Shown: positions 47,430 to 56,911 of the stretch, piece after piece
Numbering within the stretch: the first letter of the stretch is position 1
Layout of the letters: the number at the start of each line of letters is the position of its first letter
NCBI RefSeq assembly: GCF_026183695.1
Contig: NZ_JAPFRD010000012.1
Location: 1-64,000 of the forward strand
DNA: 64,000 nucleotides
From: Alteromonas aquimaris
GTDB taxonomy: Bacteria > Pseudomonadota > Gammaproteobacteria > Enterobacterales > Alteromonadaceae
Direction: 5' to 3'
The notes under the pieces: generated by a model
What the model saw: the letters and a program-made list of their open reading frames with translations, nothing else
Told to the model about the DNA's origin: nothing
Database searches by the model: none
Made by a program: the position numbers and the translations under genes

Positions 47430-48842
47430 ATGAACATCTATGGTATTACCACTGAAGCATCCTTTGTACTGCCTGATATACGAACTTCTTCAATTGAGCA
47501 GTTGTTAGCCGACACGCAAACAACCAAAGCGGCTGTTTTTCACTTCCAGCAGGGTGAAAAAGGAAAGCTGCACCATTGGGTACAGAGTATTCGTCAACAC
47601 CCACATCCGCGTATTTATTTAATGCCTTTGGCTTTGGTATTTGATGAAGAAAAACCACCTGCTTCTTTACAAAAACAGTTTGATGAATGTATATCCGTGA
47701 CTCAATTGGGGCATACATCGACCACTAAAAGCGCACTTTTTGAACGTATCTCGCAGTGGCTGGAGAGGGTACCTAACTTAGATACCCATTCCTCGGATAG
47801 CAGCATCCCGTTTAAGATATTGCGTTTGATGGCTAGCCGTAATAAACGTCTGGAACCAATGTTAACCCCCGCTAACACCAGAGGGTTTGTTTATCCTGCA
47901 GTAGAACCTTTCTTTGCCCGCAATGACGACAGCTCTATCAACAGTTTAGATTTTTTACATAAGCAACAATTTGTGGGACGGGAATTTTTCAAACGCGCCC
48001 ATTTTTGTCCCACCTGTGAAAGTGCGTTTTTAAATTTTATCGAAACCTGTACCGATTGCGGAGCAGAGAATTTAAAAAAAGAAGAGTTAATTCATCATTT
48101 TAAATGTGGCCATGTGGATAATCTTTCGCATTTTGAACGCAATAATCTGCTCATATGCCCTAAATGTGATGAGCGACTAAAACATATCGGTGTCGATTAC
48201 GATAAACCTTCTATCGTATATCAATGTCAGCAATGTACATTGCAATTTCAGGATCCCTTACTTAAGGTCCAATGCTACACCTGCGAAAGCGAAGCCAGTA
48301 TTGATGACGTAACGGTGGAAGACATTTACGCCTATGAACTAAGTGCCATAGGTCTTAATGCGGCGCTGTATGGTTTGGATGCATTATTTACCTCCATTTT
48401 ACAAACAGACCTTCAGCTGTACAGCAATCGCGAATTTAAAAGCTTTATACATATAGAAAAAGCACGTATTGCACGCTACAAAAAGTCCACCAGCTGTGTG
48501 GCAACCATTTATTTCGAAAATCTCGACAGTATTTTCCAACGCTTAGGCAAACGCACTGAACAATTATTTAAAGAAATTAGTGCCGTGTTTAAATCAGTAT
48601 TTAGAGAATCTGATGTAATTTCGGCATTAAACGAAAGTGTTTTTGTTATTTTGATGACAGAAACATCCGAAGAGAACGCCAACCTAGCCCTTAACCGATT
48701 AAAGACTGCCATTCAGGATTTATTTGCTGCCAATTTAGCAGAAGAGCTGTCAGTGGGAATATCAACTCGTGTTTACGGGATAGACAGTTCAAGTGATTTG
48801 AATCTGATGCTAGAAAATGCTCTGAAGGTTAAGGAAGAATGA
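47430..48842 (+). CDS. TackOD1-like zinc-binding and degenerate GGDEF protein
   Basis: A 470-residue cytoplasmic protein. Residues 1-120 are receiver-like but lack an obvious acidic pocket. Residues ~125-310 have many metal-binding pairs (CPTC, CTDC, KCGH, CPKC, CQQC, CYTC), matching my recollection of the TackOD1 domain. Residues ~320-470 are a GGDEF fold in which the active motif reads NESVF (401-405), so it cannot make cyclic-di-GMP, but RESD at 392-395 occupies exactly the I-site RxxD position. I infer a PelD-like receptor. It has GGAG before the ATG and overlaps the glycosyltransferase gene by 4 bases. Confidence 0.8.
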   Translation: MNIYGITTEASFVLPDIRTSSIEQLLADTQTTKAAVFHFQQGEKGKLHHWVQSIRQHPHPRIYLMPLALVFDEEKPPASLQKQFDECISVTQLGHTSTTKSALFERISQWLERVPNLDTHSSDSSIPFKILRLMASRNKRLEPMLTPANTRGFVYPAVEPFFARNDDSSINSLDFLHKQQFVGREFFKRAHFCPTCESAFLNFIETCTDCGAENLKKEELIHHFKCGHVDNLSHFERNNLLICPKCDERLKHIGVDYDKPSIVYQCQQCTLQFQDPLLKVQCYTCESEASIDDVTVEDIYAYELSAIGLNAALYGLDALFTSILQTDLQLYSNREFKSFIHIEKARIARYKKSTSCVATIYFENLDSIFQRLGKRTEQLFKEISAVFKSVFRESDVISALNESVFVILMTETSEENANLALNRLKTAIQDLFAANLAEELSVGISTRVYGIDSSSDLNLMLENALKVKEE

Positions 48843-50146
48843 GCTTAACCGGCCTGTTTGCGTTTGTTCAAAATCTGACGCTTGCACAGGTTTTGGCTTA
48901 TTTCTGGCCCTTTTTCCTGTTGGATATGTTGCGCTATGTGATCATTGAATCACTGCTTATTTTTAAGTTTTTATTCAACAGAAAACGTCGAGAACGTGAA
49001 CGCGCATATGCACGTCATCAGCTTTTTGCTGAGCGTCCCATTGTGTCCATCATCGTGCCGGGTAAAAATGAAGGAAAACATATTCCGGCGCTCGCCAACT
49101 CACTCAGCAATCAAACATACAATAATTTCGAGCTGATTATTGTGGATGATGGCTCGGATGATAATACGGCGATGATATGCCGACAGCTACTTAAACAAGG
49201 TAAGATAGACCGTTTTTTTCGCAATGAAGTCAGAGGAGGGAAAGCCTCTGGTGCCAATACAGCGCTGCGCTTTTCTCAAGGCAAATACATTATTCACATT
49301 GATGCTGACTCCCACTTAGCTGAAGATGCCATAGAGCAGATATTACTTCCCTTTTACCTAGACGAGCGCGTAGGTGCTGTCGGTGGGGATGTCCGAGTCG
49401 CCAACGAAGATGACAGTTTCGCTACTCGATTACAAACAATTGAGTATATCAAAACCATAAGCGCGGGTCGGGTCGCCGCTTCGGAATTGGGGATTTTACG
49501 GATTATTTCTGGCGCACATGGGGCATTTCGAAAAGATGTACTCGCCCAGGTTTATGGCTGGGATGTAGGTCCTGGGCTGGACGGCGACATCACGCTAAAA
49601 ATACGCAAGTTGGGATACCGGGTAGTCCATGCGGTACATGCTGTGTGCTATACCAACGTGCCGCTAAAATTCGCTAATCTGCGTAGACAACGATATCGCT
49701 GGGACCGTTCATTAGTTCGCTTTCGTTTGCGTAAACATTTAAATATGTTGGCACCCGCAGCTAACTTTCGAAGTTCCTCTTTTTTTTCAATCATCGAAAA
49801 CATCGTATTTAACGTATTTTTCGACTTTAAATGGATAATTTACGTAATCTACATGCTTTATACTGCGCCGCACTATTTAGGTTATGTTTTTATCATCAAC
49901 TACTTTCTGTATTTTATCGCGAATATTATTCAGTTTGTGGTTGCCCGCGCACTGATCTCTCCCTCTTATCGAGCGATAGATGGATTAACTCCCTTTTTTC
50001 TACCCCTGATGCCCTTCTATACAGGCTTATACTTACGAGCGGTAAGAACCTACGCGTATTTAATGGAGTTTCTGCATAAGACATCGTATGACGATCCTTG
50101 GAACCCATGGAAAGTGTCCCGGATCGCCAAGAAAGAAAAATTATGA
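48839..50146 (+). CDS. processive family 2 glycosyltransferase
   Basis: A 435-residue inner-membrane GT2 enzyme, polysaccharide synthase type. One N-terminal helix, then the catalytic domain: VSIIVPGKNEG near 75, VDDGSDDN near 101, the DxD in HIDADS near 154, DGD near 246 (in the place of the usual TED), and QRYRW near 283 (the QxxRW motif of processive enzymes), followed by about three helices. The closest known types are poly-N-acetylglucosamine synthases and Alg8. It should polymerise and extrude a glycan to the HlyD/TolC-like pair encoded upstream. Last gene of the unit. Confidence 0.9.
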   Translation: MSLTGLFAFVQNLTLAQVLAYFWPFFLLDMLRYVIIESLLIFKFLFNRKRRERERAYARHQLFAERPIVSIIVPGKNEGKHIPALANSLSNQTYNNFELIIVDDGSDDNTAMICRQLLKQGKIDRFFRNEVRGGKASGANTALRFSQGKYIIHIDADSHLAEDAIEQILLPFYLDERVGAVGGDVRVANEDDSFATRLQTIEYIKTISAGRVAASELGILRIISGAHGAFRKDVLAQVYGWDVGPGLDGDITLKIRKLGYRVVHAVHAVCYTNVPLKFANLRRQRYRWDRSLVRFRLRKHLNMLAPAANFRSSSFFSIIENIVFNVFFDFKWIIYVIYMLYTAPHYLGYVFIINYFLYFIANIIQFVVARALISPSYRAIDGLTPFFLPLMPFYTGLYLRAVRTYAYLMEFLHKTSYDDPWNPWKVSRIAKKEKL

Positions 50147-50650
50147 GGCTTGTTTGAGTTTTCTATCCTGCACCAGCTTGGTGATAATGCTGGTCAGATT
50201 CGTAATGTTGAAAATGGTACCAAAGATGCTGCCCACAGCGACTGCATATATGAGCCCCAAAATCTCTGCCAGAATAAACCATTGACGAATACGGGTAGCA
50301 TCACGCAACACGATTGAACCAATGGTGAAAATAAGCGCGGATGAGTAAGCAAAGAAAATCAGCCAGCCGTGGTTCAAAATAAACCATTCGTAAGCGAGAA
50401 ACGCCAAGTTAGCCGCGACGAAACCGATGAGTACGCCTTTCCCCCGGTTCTTAAGCGCCACGACATTTCGGATGCTGGCTAATAAACAACCAATGCCCGC
50501 GGCCATGGCATCCAACATAAAGAAATGAATACTTACGCAAAAAAGCGCAACCGCTGACACCATCAGATAGCGTTCTACGGTATTTTGACGATAACCAATA
50601 AAATTGAAAATTACTGCAAGGGCACCAAAGCCCTCAGCCCAGAACTGCAT
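50141..50650 (-). CDS. ygjV: YgjV family inner-membrane protein
   Basis: A 169-residue protein of about five to six membrane helices. FWAEGFGALAVIFNFIGYRQ at the start and MAAGIGCLLASIRNVVALKNRGK near 50 match the YgjV family (uncharacterised). The ATG at 50650 has AGGG 7 bases upstream; TTG 50656 is in frame but less likely. Its tail overlaps the convergent glycosyltransferase by 6 bases. Confidence 0.82.
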   Translation of the reverse strand: MQFWAEGFGALAVIFNFIGYRQNTVERYLMVSAVALFCVSIHFFMLDAMAAGIGCLLASIRNVVALKNRGKGVLIGFVAANLAFLAYEWFILNHGWLIFFAYSSALIFTIGSIVLRDATRIRQWFILAEILGLIYAVAVGSIFGTIFNITNLTSIITKLVQDRKLKQAS

Positions 50651-50682
50651 AGACAAACCCTACAGACAATTAGAAGATAACA

Positions 50683-51036
50683 TCAACGAAGCTTGCTAAT
50701 CATTGTATGGTCATTAGGCAGAGAAAATGGTTTCAACACCGTATCTGCAGGATACGCGAACAAGCCAAAGCGATTACCACTGGTGTGGCTAAGTATCACC
50801 GCATAAGCCGGCATGCAATCCATATCATGATGGCAAGGATCAAAAAGCGGAACATCATACTTGTCCAGCGACAAAATGGCTACTTTTTGTTTTTCATGAT
50901 AGACAAAACGCTCAGCCACCGGCTGTTTTAAGATGGCATAGACTTGAAATTTCGGGACGCGCCATTCGGTGTCGCGCCATTGGAAGGGCTGAATCTGGAT
51001 CCGCTTGACAATCTTTTCGATACATTCGGGTAACAT
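50683..51036 (-). CDS. conserved hypothetical protein
   Basis: A 117-residue soluble protein without recognised domain (begins MLPECIEKIVKR; contains FDPCHHDMDCMPAYAV). GGAGG sits 6 bases before the ATG at 51036, so the longer frame to 51093, which would overlap trmN6, is not used. It follows trmN6 by 29 bases on the same strand and may be cotranscribed. Confidence 0.65.
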   Translation of the reverse strand: MLPECIEKIVKRIQIQPFQWRDTEWRVPKFQVYAILKQPVAERFVYHEKQKVAILSLDKYDVPLFDPCHHDMDCMPAYAVILSHTSGNRFGLFAYPADTVLKPFSLPNDHTMISKLR

Positions 51037-51065
51037 ACTTGCCTCCGTGATGTAGCTTGATGCCG

Positions 51066-51815
51066 TTAAAAGTGCAGATAAAAGTCTCTGCACAGCGTTT
51101 TGAATTCTGAACTGTATTGCGCTTGTTGATTTCTTATAACTAGGGTTTGCCTATTTATTAGATACTCGGTAACTCGTTTTTCGGATTGACTAAATTTAAA
51201 CGCCACCACATGGGCGGGTTTCTCTTCACTGTGCCGTACGGTTAACAGTTCATCACAGACTAAATTAACAGTCTTAGCCATTGATAAAATTTCTGCTTCA
51301 CGCGCGGCAGGATAGAGACAATAAAAATAACCATTTTTTATTAAATGCTTCGCCACCCAATGAAATAGTGTTGAAATCGATAACCCGTGATCAATTCTAG
51401 CTCGCTCTCTGTGTCGATTAAGCTGGATATAGGCACGGCTGGAGCTAATCGGCGCAGCAAAATAGGGCGGGTTGGCAATAATCGTGGCGTAATGTTGTGT
51501 TGGCGTAAATTGCGCTATGTCCATTAGTATTACGTTCATGCGCTTAGACCACGGCGATGCGGCGAAATTTTTATCTGCTTGCTGTGCTGCGTCCGGGTCG
51601 ATTTCAATGGCGTAGACAGATGACATTTGCGATTTTTGCGCCATCATCAACGCCAATATACCGCTACCAGTACCAATATCCAAAATAGGCCCAGTGACCG
51701 AAGCAGGGCTAGCCCAACTTCCTAATATCAGGCTATCGGTATTAACTTTCATCGCACAGTGGTGCTGTTCGACCACAAACTGTTTACAGGCAAACACGGA
51801 GCGTTTAGTCGCCAT
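51066..51815 (-). CDS. trmN6: tRNA1(Val) (adenine(37)-N6)-methyltransferase
   Basis: A 249-residue SAM-dependent methyltransferase (YfiC). It has ILDIGTGSGILALMMAQ near residue 45 (SAM motif I) and NPPYF near 115, the N6-adenine motif. The opening KQFVVEQHHCAMKVNTDSLILGSW is typical of YfiC. The product modifies A37 of tRNA-Val. ATG 51815 overlaps the upstream gene by 11 bases. Confidence 0.92.
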   Translation of the reverse strand: MATKRSVFACKQFVVEQHHCAMKVNTDSLILGSWASPASVTGPILDIGTGSGILALMMAQKSQMSSVYAIEIDPDAAQQADKNFAASPWSKRMNVILMDIAQFTPTQHYATIIANPPYFAAPISSSRAYIQLNRHRERARIDHGLSISTLFHWVAKHLIKNGYFYCLYPAAREAEILSMAKTVNLVCDELLTVRHSEEKPAHVVAFKFSQSEKRVTEYLINRQTLVIRNQQAQYSSEFKTLCRDFYLHF

Positions 51816-52443
51816 CAAAGACCTGAAGTTTAATCATCTCATGCGCCACTTCGATGGCCGATACCGGCCGGTATTTTTTTAACGGTCCGACCAGAAGCAT
51901 GCCCAAGACAGGGGCGATGGTTTGGGCGATATCTTCCAACGGACGATTTTCATGACGCTCACCGAGCAATAGTGAGGGTCTTACCGCTGCAGCATTTTTG
52001 AGCTGTGACATTCCCATAATGGCATTTTCTAATTCTCCTTTCACGCGCAAGTAAAAATTAGCACTTTTGGCATTTGCGCCAATCGAAGATATCCATACAA
52101 AGCTTTTACAACGCTGCGCACGGGCAAGCTGCGCGGCAACATGCACATATTCGAAGTCAACCTTTCGAAAGGCCTCTCGGCTGCCAGCTTTTTGAATGGT
52201 GGTTCCCAGACAGCAATACACATGGTCCACCTTAAAGTAGCCTTCATACTCTTGCAGCGATTCGAAATCAATGACCAGCCAATTCACTTTTTTCTGTTCA
52301 TGCGATACCACCGATGAAGGCATAGGACGCCTGACCAAGCAGGTTACTTGCTTATATCTAGGATCGTTTTGCAGCTGTTTTATTAATGCTTTTCCGACCA
52401 GTCCCGTTGCTCCCAGGACCAATGCCGTTTTAAATTGCGCCAC
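51805..52443 (-). CDS. NAD(P)-binding oxidoreductase, HTATIP2/YwnB-like
   Basis: About 212 residues of the atypical SDR type: cofactor loop LGATGLVGKALI near residue 11, VYCCLGTTIQKAGS near 80, FVWISSIGANAKS near 116 and RPSLLLGERHENR near 150. Similar proteins are annotated as nucleoside-diphosphate-sugar epimerase-like, with no known substrate. I prefer the GTG at 52443 (AGGATGG upstream) to the TTG codons further out. It overlaps trmN6. Confidence 0.8.
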   Translation of the reverse strand: MAQFKTALVLGATGLVGKALIKQLQNDPRYKQVTCLVRRPMPSSVVSHEQKKVNWLVIDFESLQEYEGYFKVDHVYCCLGTTIQKAGSREAFRKVDFEYVHVAAQLARAQRCKSFVWISSIGANAKSANFYLRVKGELENAIMGMSQLKNAAAVRPSLLLGERHENRPLEDIAQTIAPVLGMLLVGPLKKYRPVSAIEVAHEMIKLQVFDGD

Positions 52444-52603
52444 CTTATGCCATCCTATTGCCAACAAGCACTGTTGATTCGTTGTGCCTAATCACTTATT
52501 TAGAATTGCTCTGCCATCGCTGAGCTGATCACATAATAAAACGAATTGATGTAGTCTAGCTACTTTTTACTTTTTACTTTGCATATATAAGACGACATTT
52601 AGA

Positions 52604-54811
52604 ATGAAAAAAGCCTTACTTTGCGGAGCCATTATGCTCACCACCGTTGCGAAAGCAGAACCGTTAACGATTGAACGCATTTTCGAGTCCCCTTCCTTGG
52701 ATGGTAATGCACCGACTGAGTTAAAGGTTTCTCCAGATGCTGAGCGGGTGACTTTCCTTAAGGGGAAAGAATCCGATTATGAAAAACTTGACCTCTGGGA
52801 ATATCACATTGCTTCAGGTAAAACCCGTCTGTTATTTGATTCTGACAAACTCACAACTGGCGAAGTAGAGCTGTCCGATGAGGAGAAAGCCCGCCGCGAA
52901 CGGATGCGATTAAAGGGGACCGGTATTGTCAGTTATGAATGGTCTGCAGATGGCAAAGCATTGCTTTTTCCCCTAGGCGGTGACGCTTACTATCATAAGC
53001 TAGGCGAACAGGGAGCGAAACGACTGCTGGATACTGAAGCATTTGAAACCGATATCAAGCTCTCGCCAAAAGGTAATTTTATTTCCTACATTCGCGACCA
53101 GAACCTGTATATCAAGCATATTGCTTCAGGCAAGGAAACCGCCATAACCCAACAAGGGGGGGGTGATATCAAATTTGGCATGGCCGAATTTGTCGCTCAG
53201 GAAGAAATGAGTAGGATGACCGGCTACTGGTGGTCACCCGACGAACGTTTTATCGCGTTTACTAAAGTTGATGAGGCCCCCGTACAGGTGATAACGCGCT
53301 CTGAAATTTATGCTGATGAAATTAAAATGATTGAGCAGAAATACCCAGCAGCAGGCACACCCAATGTTAACGTCAAACTGGCAATTCAGAACATTCAATC
53401 CAGTGAGCGCCAGTGGGTTGATTTAGGCAAGCATGAAGATATTTATCTTGCCCGTGGCAAGTGGATGCAGGATGGCAAAACTTTCACTTATCAATGGCAA
53501 AGTCGCGACCAGCAACAACTGGAACTGCGCGCTTACGATGTAGAGACAAAAGCACAAAAGACGCTACTTACTGAACAGAGCGATACGTGGATAAATTTAC
53601 ACGACGATCTTACGTTTTTGAAAAAGTCACCGCAGTTTATCTGGGCTTCAGAGAAAGATGGTTTCAAACACCTCTATTTGATGGAAAATGATGGCAACCA
53701 AGTTCGCCAGCTTACACAAGGTGAGTGGGTGGTAGATAACCTTGAAGCGGTGAATGAAGCTGAGGGAATAGTGTACTTTACGGGGCGCAAAGATACCCCC
53801 ATCGAAAGCCACCTTTATTCAGTATCGTTAGCAGGCGGAAAAATCTCTCGGATAACCACCGAAGAAGGATTCCACGAGGTTGAGTTCAGTGCAGATGCAA
53901 GCGTCTATGTAGACAGCGTTTCCACCATTAACCGTCCTCCGCAGGTCAGCCTGCATCAGGCTGATGGCAAGCAAATTACCTGGCTTGAAGAAAATAAACT
54001 GGATCAGACGCACCCATTGACGCCGTATGTGTCTGGGTGGACAAAACCTGAATTTGGTACCTTCGAGACCAAAGATAGTACCACTCTGCATTATCGTATT
54101 TTTAAACCCAAAAACTTGAAAAAGAAGCATCCTGCAATCGTATTTTTATACGGTGGCCCGCATGCACAAGTGGTCCAGAACAAATGGTATGGCAGTCGCG
54201 GTTTACTGATGCAGTACTGGGTAGATCAGGGCTATGTAGTGTTCAGTGTGGATAACCGAGGCTCCAACTACCGGGGGAAAGCGTTTGAAGATCCTATTTA
54301 TAAAAAAATGGGATCAATCGAAGTCGATGATCAGGTCGCCGGTGTGGAGTTCTTGCGCACGTTGCCCTATGTCGACGCAGAGCGAATTGGTGTGCATGGT
54401 CACAGTTATGGCGGTTACATGACCCTGATGGCAATGTTTAAAGCGCCAGATTATTTCGCAGCGGGTGTGTCGGGCGCACCGGTAACTGATTGGCGTATGT
54501 ATGATACGCACTATACTGAACGCTATATGGGTAATCCGCAAACCGATGACCAGGCTTATACTGATGCTTCCGTGTTTCCCTATGCAGACAACCTCAAAGG
54601 GCCATTATTGATTTATCATGGAATGGCGGATGACAATGTACTGTTTACTCACAGTACCCGTCTTTATAAGCATTTACAGGATCAGGCAATCCCTTTCGAA
54701 ACCATGGATTACCCAGGCAAGAAACACAGCATCAAGGGTAAAGCGACAGGAATTCACTTGTATAAGACCATTAGCAACTTCTTCAATCGAAACCTTCATC
54801 CTAATAAATAG
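52604..54811 (+). CDS. dipeptidyl-peptidase IV (S9 family)
   Basis: A 735-residue exported prolyl peptidase. Signal peptide MKKALLCGAIMLTTVAKA, an eight-blade propeller region (about 30-480) and a C-terminal alpha/beta hydrolase. The catalytic triad is visible: Ser in GHSYGGY near 602, Asp in MADDNVLF near 677, His in KKHSIKG near 707. The VAQEEMSR segment near 205 contains the Glu pair that binds the substrate N-terminus in DPP4. It removes X-Pro dipeptides from peptides in the periplasm or outside. The spacer upstream carries repeated CTTTTTACTTTTTAC. Confidence 0.95.
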   Translation: MKKALLCGAIMLTTVAKAEPLTIERIFESPSLDGNAPTELKVSPDAERVTFLKGKESDYEKLDLWEYHIASGKTRLLFDSDKLTTGEVELSDEEKARRERMRLKGTGIVSYEWSADGKALLFPLGGDAYYHKLGEQGAKRLLDTEAFETDIKLSPKGNFISYIRDQNLYIKHIASGKETAITQQGGGDIKFGMAEFVAQEEMSRMTGYWWSPDERFIAFTKVDEAPVQVITRSEIYADEIKMIEQKYPAAGTPNVNVKLAIQNIQSSERQWVDLGKHEDIYLARGKWMQDGKTFTYQWQSRDQQQLELRAYDVETKAQKTLLTEQSDTWINLHDDLTFLKKSPQFIWASEKDGFKHLYLMENDGNQVRQLTQGEWVVDNLEAVNEAEGIVYFTGRKDTPIESHLYSVSLAGGKISRITTEEGFHEVEFSADASVYVDSVSTINRPPQVSLHQADGKQITWLEENKLDQTHPLTPYVSGWTKPEFGTFETKDSTTLHYRIFKPKNLKKKHPAIVFLYGGPHAQVVQNKWYGSRGLLMQYWVDQGYVVFSVDNRGSNYRGKAFEDPIYKKMGSIEVDDQVAGVEFLRTLPYVDAERIGVHGHSYGGYMTLMAMFKAPDYFAAGVSGAPVTDWRMYDTHYTERYMGNPQTDDQAYTDASVFPYADNLKGPLLIYHGMADDNVLFTHSTRLYKHLQDQAIPFETMDYPGKKHSIKGKATGIHLYKTISNFFNRNLHPNK

Positions 54812-54818
54812 CCAGTTT

Positions 54819-54845
54819 ATAGGGCTTGTATTTTTCAAGCCCTAT
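54819..54845 (+). terminator. hairpin after the DPP4 gene
   Basis: ATAGGGCTTG, a 7-base loop, CAAGCCCTAT, perfect arms 8 bases after the stop. No T-run follows, so it may be Rho-aided or only protective. Confidence 0.6.
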
Positions 54846-54919
54846 TCTACCCCTTCGGCGCCTCACATTAAAAATCACGACAAAACATAGAGTTACCCTA
54901 AATCATAAATTTAACAAAT

Positions 54920-54936
54920 TGTTACATGTTGTAACA
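54920..54936. promoter_or_regulatory. palindrome upstream of the subtilisin gene
   Basis: TGTTACA-TGT-TGTAACA, perfect 7-base arms with a 3-base centre, about 115 bases before the gene. Size and placement fit an operator, but I cannot name the regulator. Confidence 0.4.
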
Positions 54937-55050
54937 GTTAGGATATTTTTATATGGTTAGTCGTGCGAATTTCATTCGAATTTATAATATAGAAAAAGTC
55001 TGGTTCGATACCGACACCCAACTTTAACAACACAAGTGAAGAAGAAGTCT

Positions 55051-56871
55051 ATGTTTAAAACGACAGTAAAACCTGCTTTCGCTGCTACTTTATTAGCATT
55101 AAGTGCGTCAGCAGTAGCGGATAATGATCGCTACATCATTCAGGTCGAAAATAACGGCAAAGGCATTGTAAAAGCAATTGCTAAGCAAGCTGGTGCTGAC
55201 ATCAAAGTTGATGCCGATGGATTTATAGCTGCAACGTTTACAGGGAAGTCACTTGAGCAAGTTAAGGGGTTAATGAATAACCCGCATGTTAAATTAGTTG
55301 AAGAAGATCTGGTTCGTCGCCCAATGGCATTGTTCAATGATGATGCCGGTGACCCTATGGTAACCCAGGTTACACCTTATGCTGTTTATCAATCCCAAGC
55401 TAACCAGGTGGTATTTAACGCCAACGCGGGAATGAAAGTGTGCGTAATCGACTCCGGTCTAGACAGCTCCAACTCTGATTTCATTTGGAGTGGCATCACC
55501 GGGGATAATGACCCAGGCACCGGCAACTGGTTTGATCACGGTGGTCCCCACGGTACCCACGTAGCGGGTACCATCGGTGCCGCAGACAATGGTTATGGTG
55601 TGGTCGGTATGGCCCCTGGCGTTGATATGCACATTATCAAAGTATTTAATGAAGCGGGCTGGGGCTATTCCTCTGACTTGGCTCATGCTGCACAACTTTG
55701 TCAACAGGCCGGTGCGAACATTATTAATATGAGCCTTGGTGGCGGCGGAGCTAACAGCACAGAAGAAAACGCGTTTATTGATTTCGTAAATGGCGGTGGC
55801 TTTGTAGTCGCGGCTGCAGGTAACGACGGCAATTCAGTTCGCTCTTATCCTGCTGGCTACCCTGCCGTTATGATGATCGGCGCGAACGACGCTGACAATA
55901 ATATCGCTGATTTCTCTCAGTTCCCATCATGCACTACTGGACGTGGCAAGAACGTAACCACCGACGAGACGATTTGTGTGGAAGTAACCGCTGGCGGTGT
56001 AGATACGCTGTCCACCTACCCTGCGGGTATGGCGACAATGTCAACATTGACTGCCGATGGAGCAGGTTTTGACTCTTCTGCTATGGAAAACAGCGGAAAC
56101 GCATCAGGTGCAACGTACTTTATGGGAATTGGCGATTCAGTTGATGCTGGCGCTGCAGGCAAAGTATGTGTTATCGACCGTGGTACCATTTCGTTCTACG
56201 ACAAAGTGAATAACTGTGAAATGTCAGGCGGTATCGGTGCTGTTATCGTTAACAATGAACCCGGCATGCTTTACGGCACTCTTGGCGAAACCAACAATAC
56301 AACAATCCCAGCTGTTGGTGCAGCACAGGAAGACCGTTCAGCGCTTCTTGCCGCAGCTAACATGGATATCAGTATTGGTGCGAGCGACTACGGATTCATG
56401 AGCGGTACTTCAATGGCTACTCCTGCAGTAGCTGGTTTAGCGGCGCTTGTCTGGTCAAATCACCCTACGTGTACAGGTGAAGACATTCGTGCGGCATTTA
56501 AAGCCACAGCGTTGGATTCTGGTGCAGCAGGCAAAGATGCATACTTCGGTCACGGCATCGTACAGGCAGCTGATGCATCTGCTTATCTGACAGCAAATGG
56601 TTGTTCTGGCGGCGGTACAGGCGGCGGTAGTGACTTAACACTTAATGCAAATGGCTACAAAGTACAGGGCACTCAACGAGTTGACCTGACGTGGGGCAAC
56701 GCAGCAACTACCAATGTGGATATTTTCCGCAATGGTGCAAAAATCGTTACTACGGCTAACGACGGCGCCTATACAGATAACCTGAATACAAAAGGTGGCG
56801 GCAGCTATCAGTATCAGGTGTGTGAAGCGTCTTCAACCACCTGTTCTGCAACCGTAAGTGTTGTGTTTTAA
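55051..56871 (+). CDS. secreted subtilisin-family (S8) serine protease with PA and C-terminal beta domain
   Basis: 606 residues: signal peptide (to SAVA, residue 23), I9-type propeptide, then the catalytic domain with Asp in CVIDSGLD (~134), His in PHGTHVAG (~169) and Ser in GTSMATPAVAG (~452). A PA-type insert (GKVCVIDRGTISFYDKVNNC) lies between His and Ser. After a Gly-rich linker a fibronectin III-like domain (LNANGYKVQGTQRVDLTW) ends the protein. Broad extracellular proteolysis is expected. The frame also opens at GTG 55036; ATG 55051 gives the better signal peptide. Confidence 0.93.
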   Translation: MFKTTVKPAFAATLLALSASAVADNDRYIIQVENNGKGIVKAIAKQAGADIKVDADGFIAATFTGKSLEQVKGLMNNPHVKLVEEDLVRRPMALFNDDAGDPMVTQVTPYAVYQSQANQVVFNANAGMKVCVIDSGLDSSNSDFIWSGITGDNDPGTGNWFDHGGPHGTHVAGTIGAADNGYGVVGMAPGVDMHIIKVFNEAGWGYSSDLAHAAQLCQQAGANIINMSLGGGGANSTEENAFIDFVNGGGFVVAAAGNDGNSVRSYPAGYPAVMMIGANDADNNIADFSQFPSCTTGRGKNVTTDETICVEVTAGGVDTLSTYPAGMATMSTLTADGAGFDSSAMENSGNASGATYFMGIGDSVDAGAAGKVCVIDRGTISFYDKVNNCEMSGGIGAVIVNNEPGMLYGTLGETNNTTIPAVGAAQEDRSALLAAANMDISIGASDYGFMSGTSMATPAVAGLAALVWSNHPTCTGEDIRAAFKATALDSGAAGKDAYFGHGIVQAADASAYLTANGCSGGGTGGGSDLTLNANGYKVQGTQRVDLTWGNAATTNVDIFRNGAKIVTTANDGAYTDNLNTKGGGSYQYQVCEASSTTCSATVSVVF

Positions 56872-56911
56872 AGAAAACTCCTAAGCGGTTAAACCGCTTG
56901 CTCGACATCCC

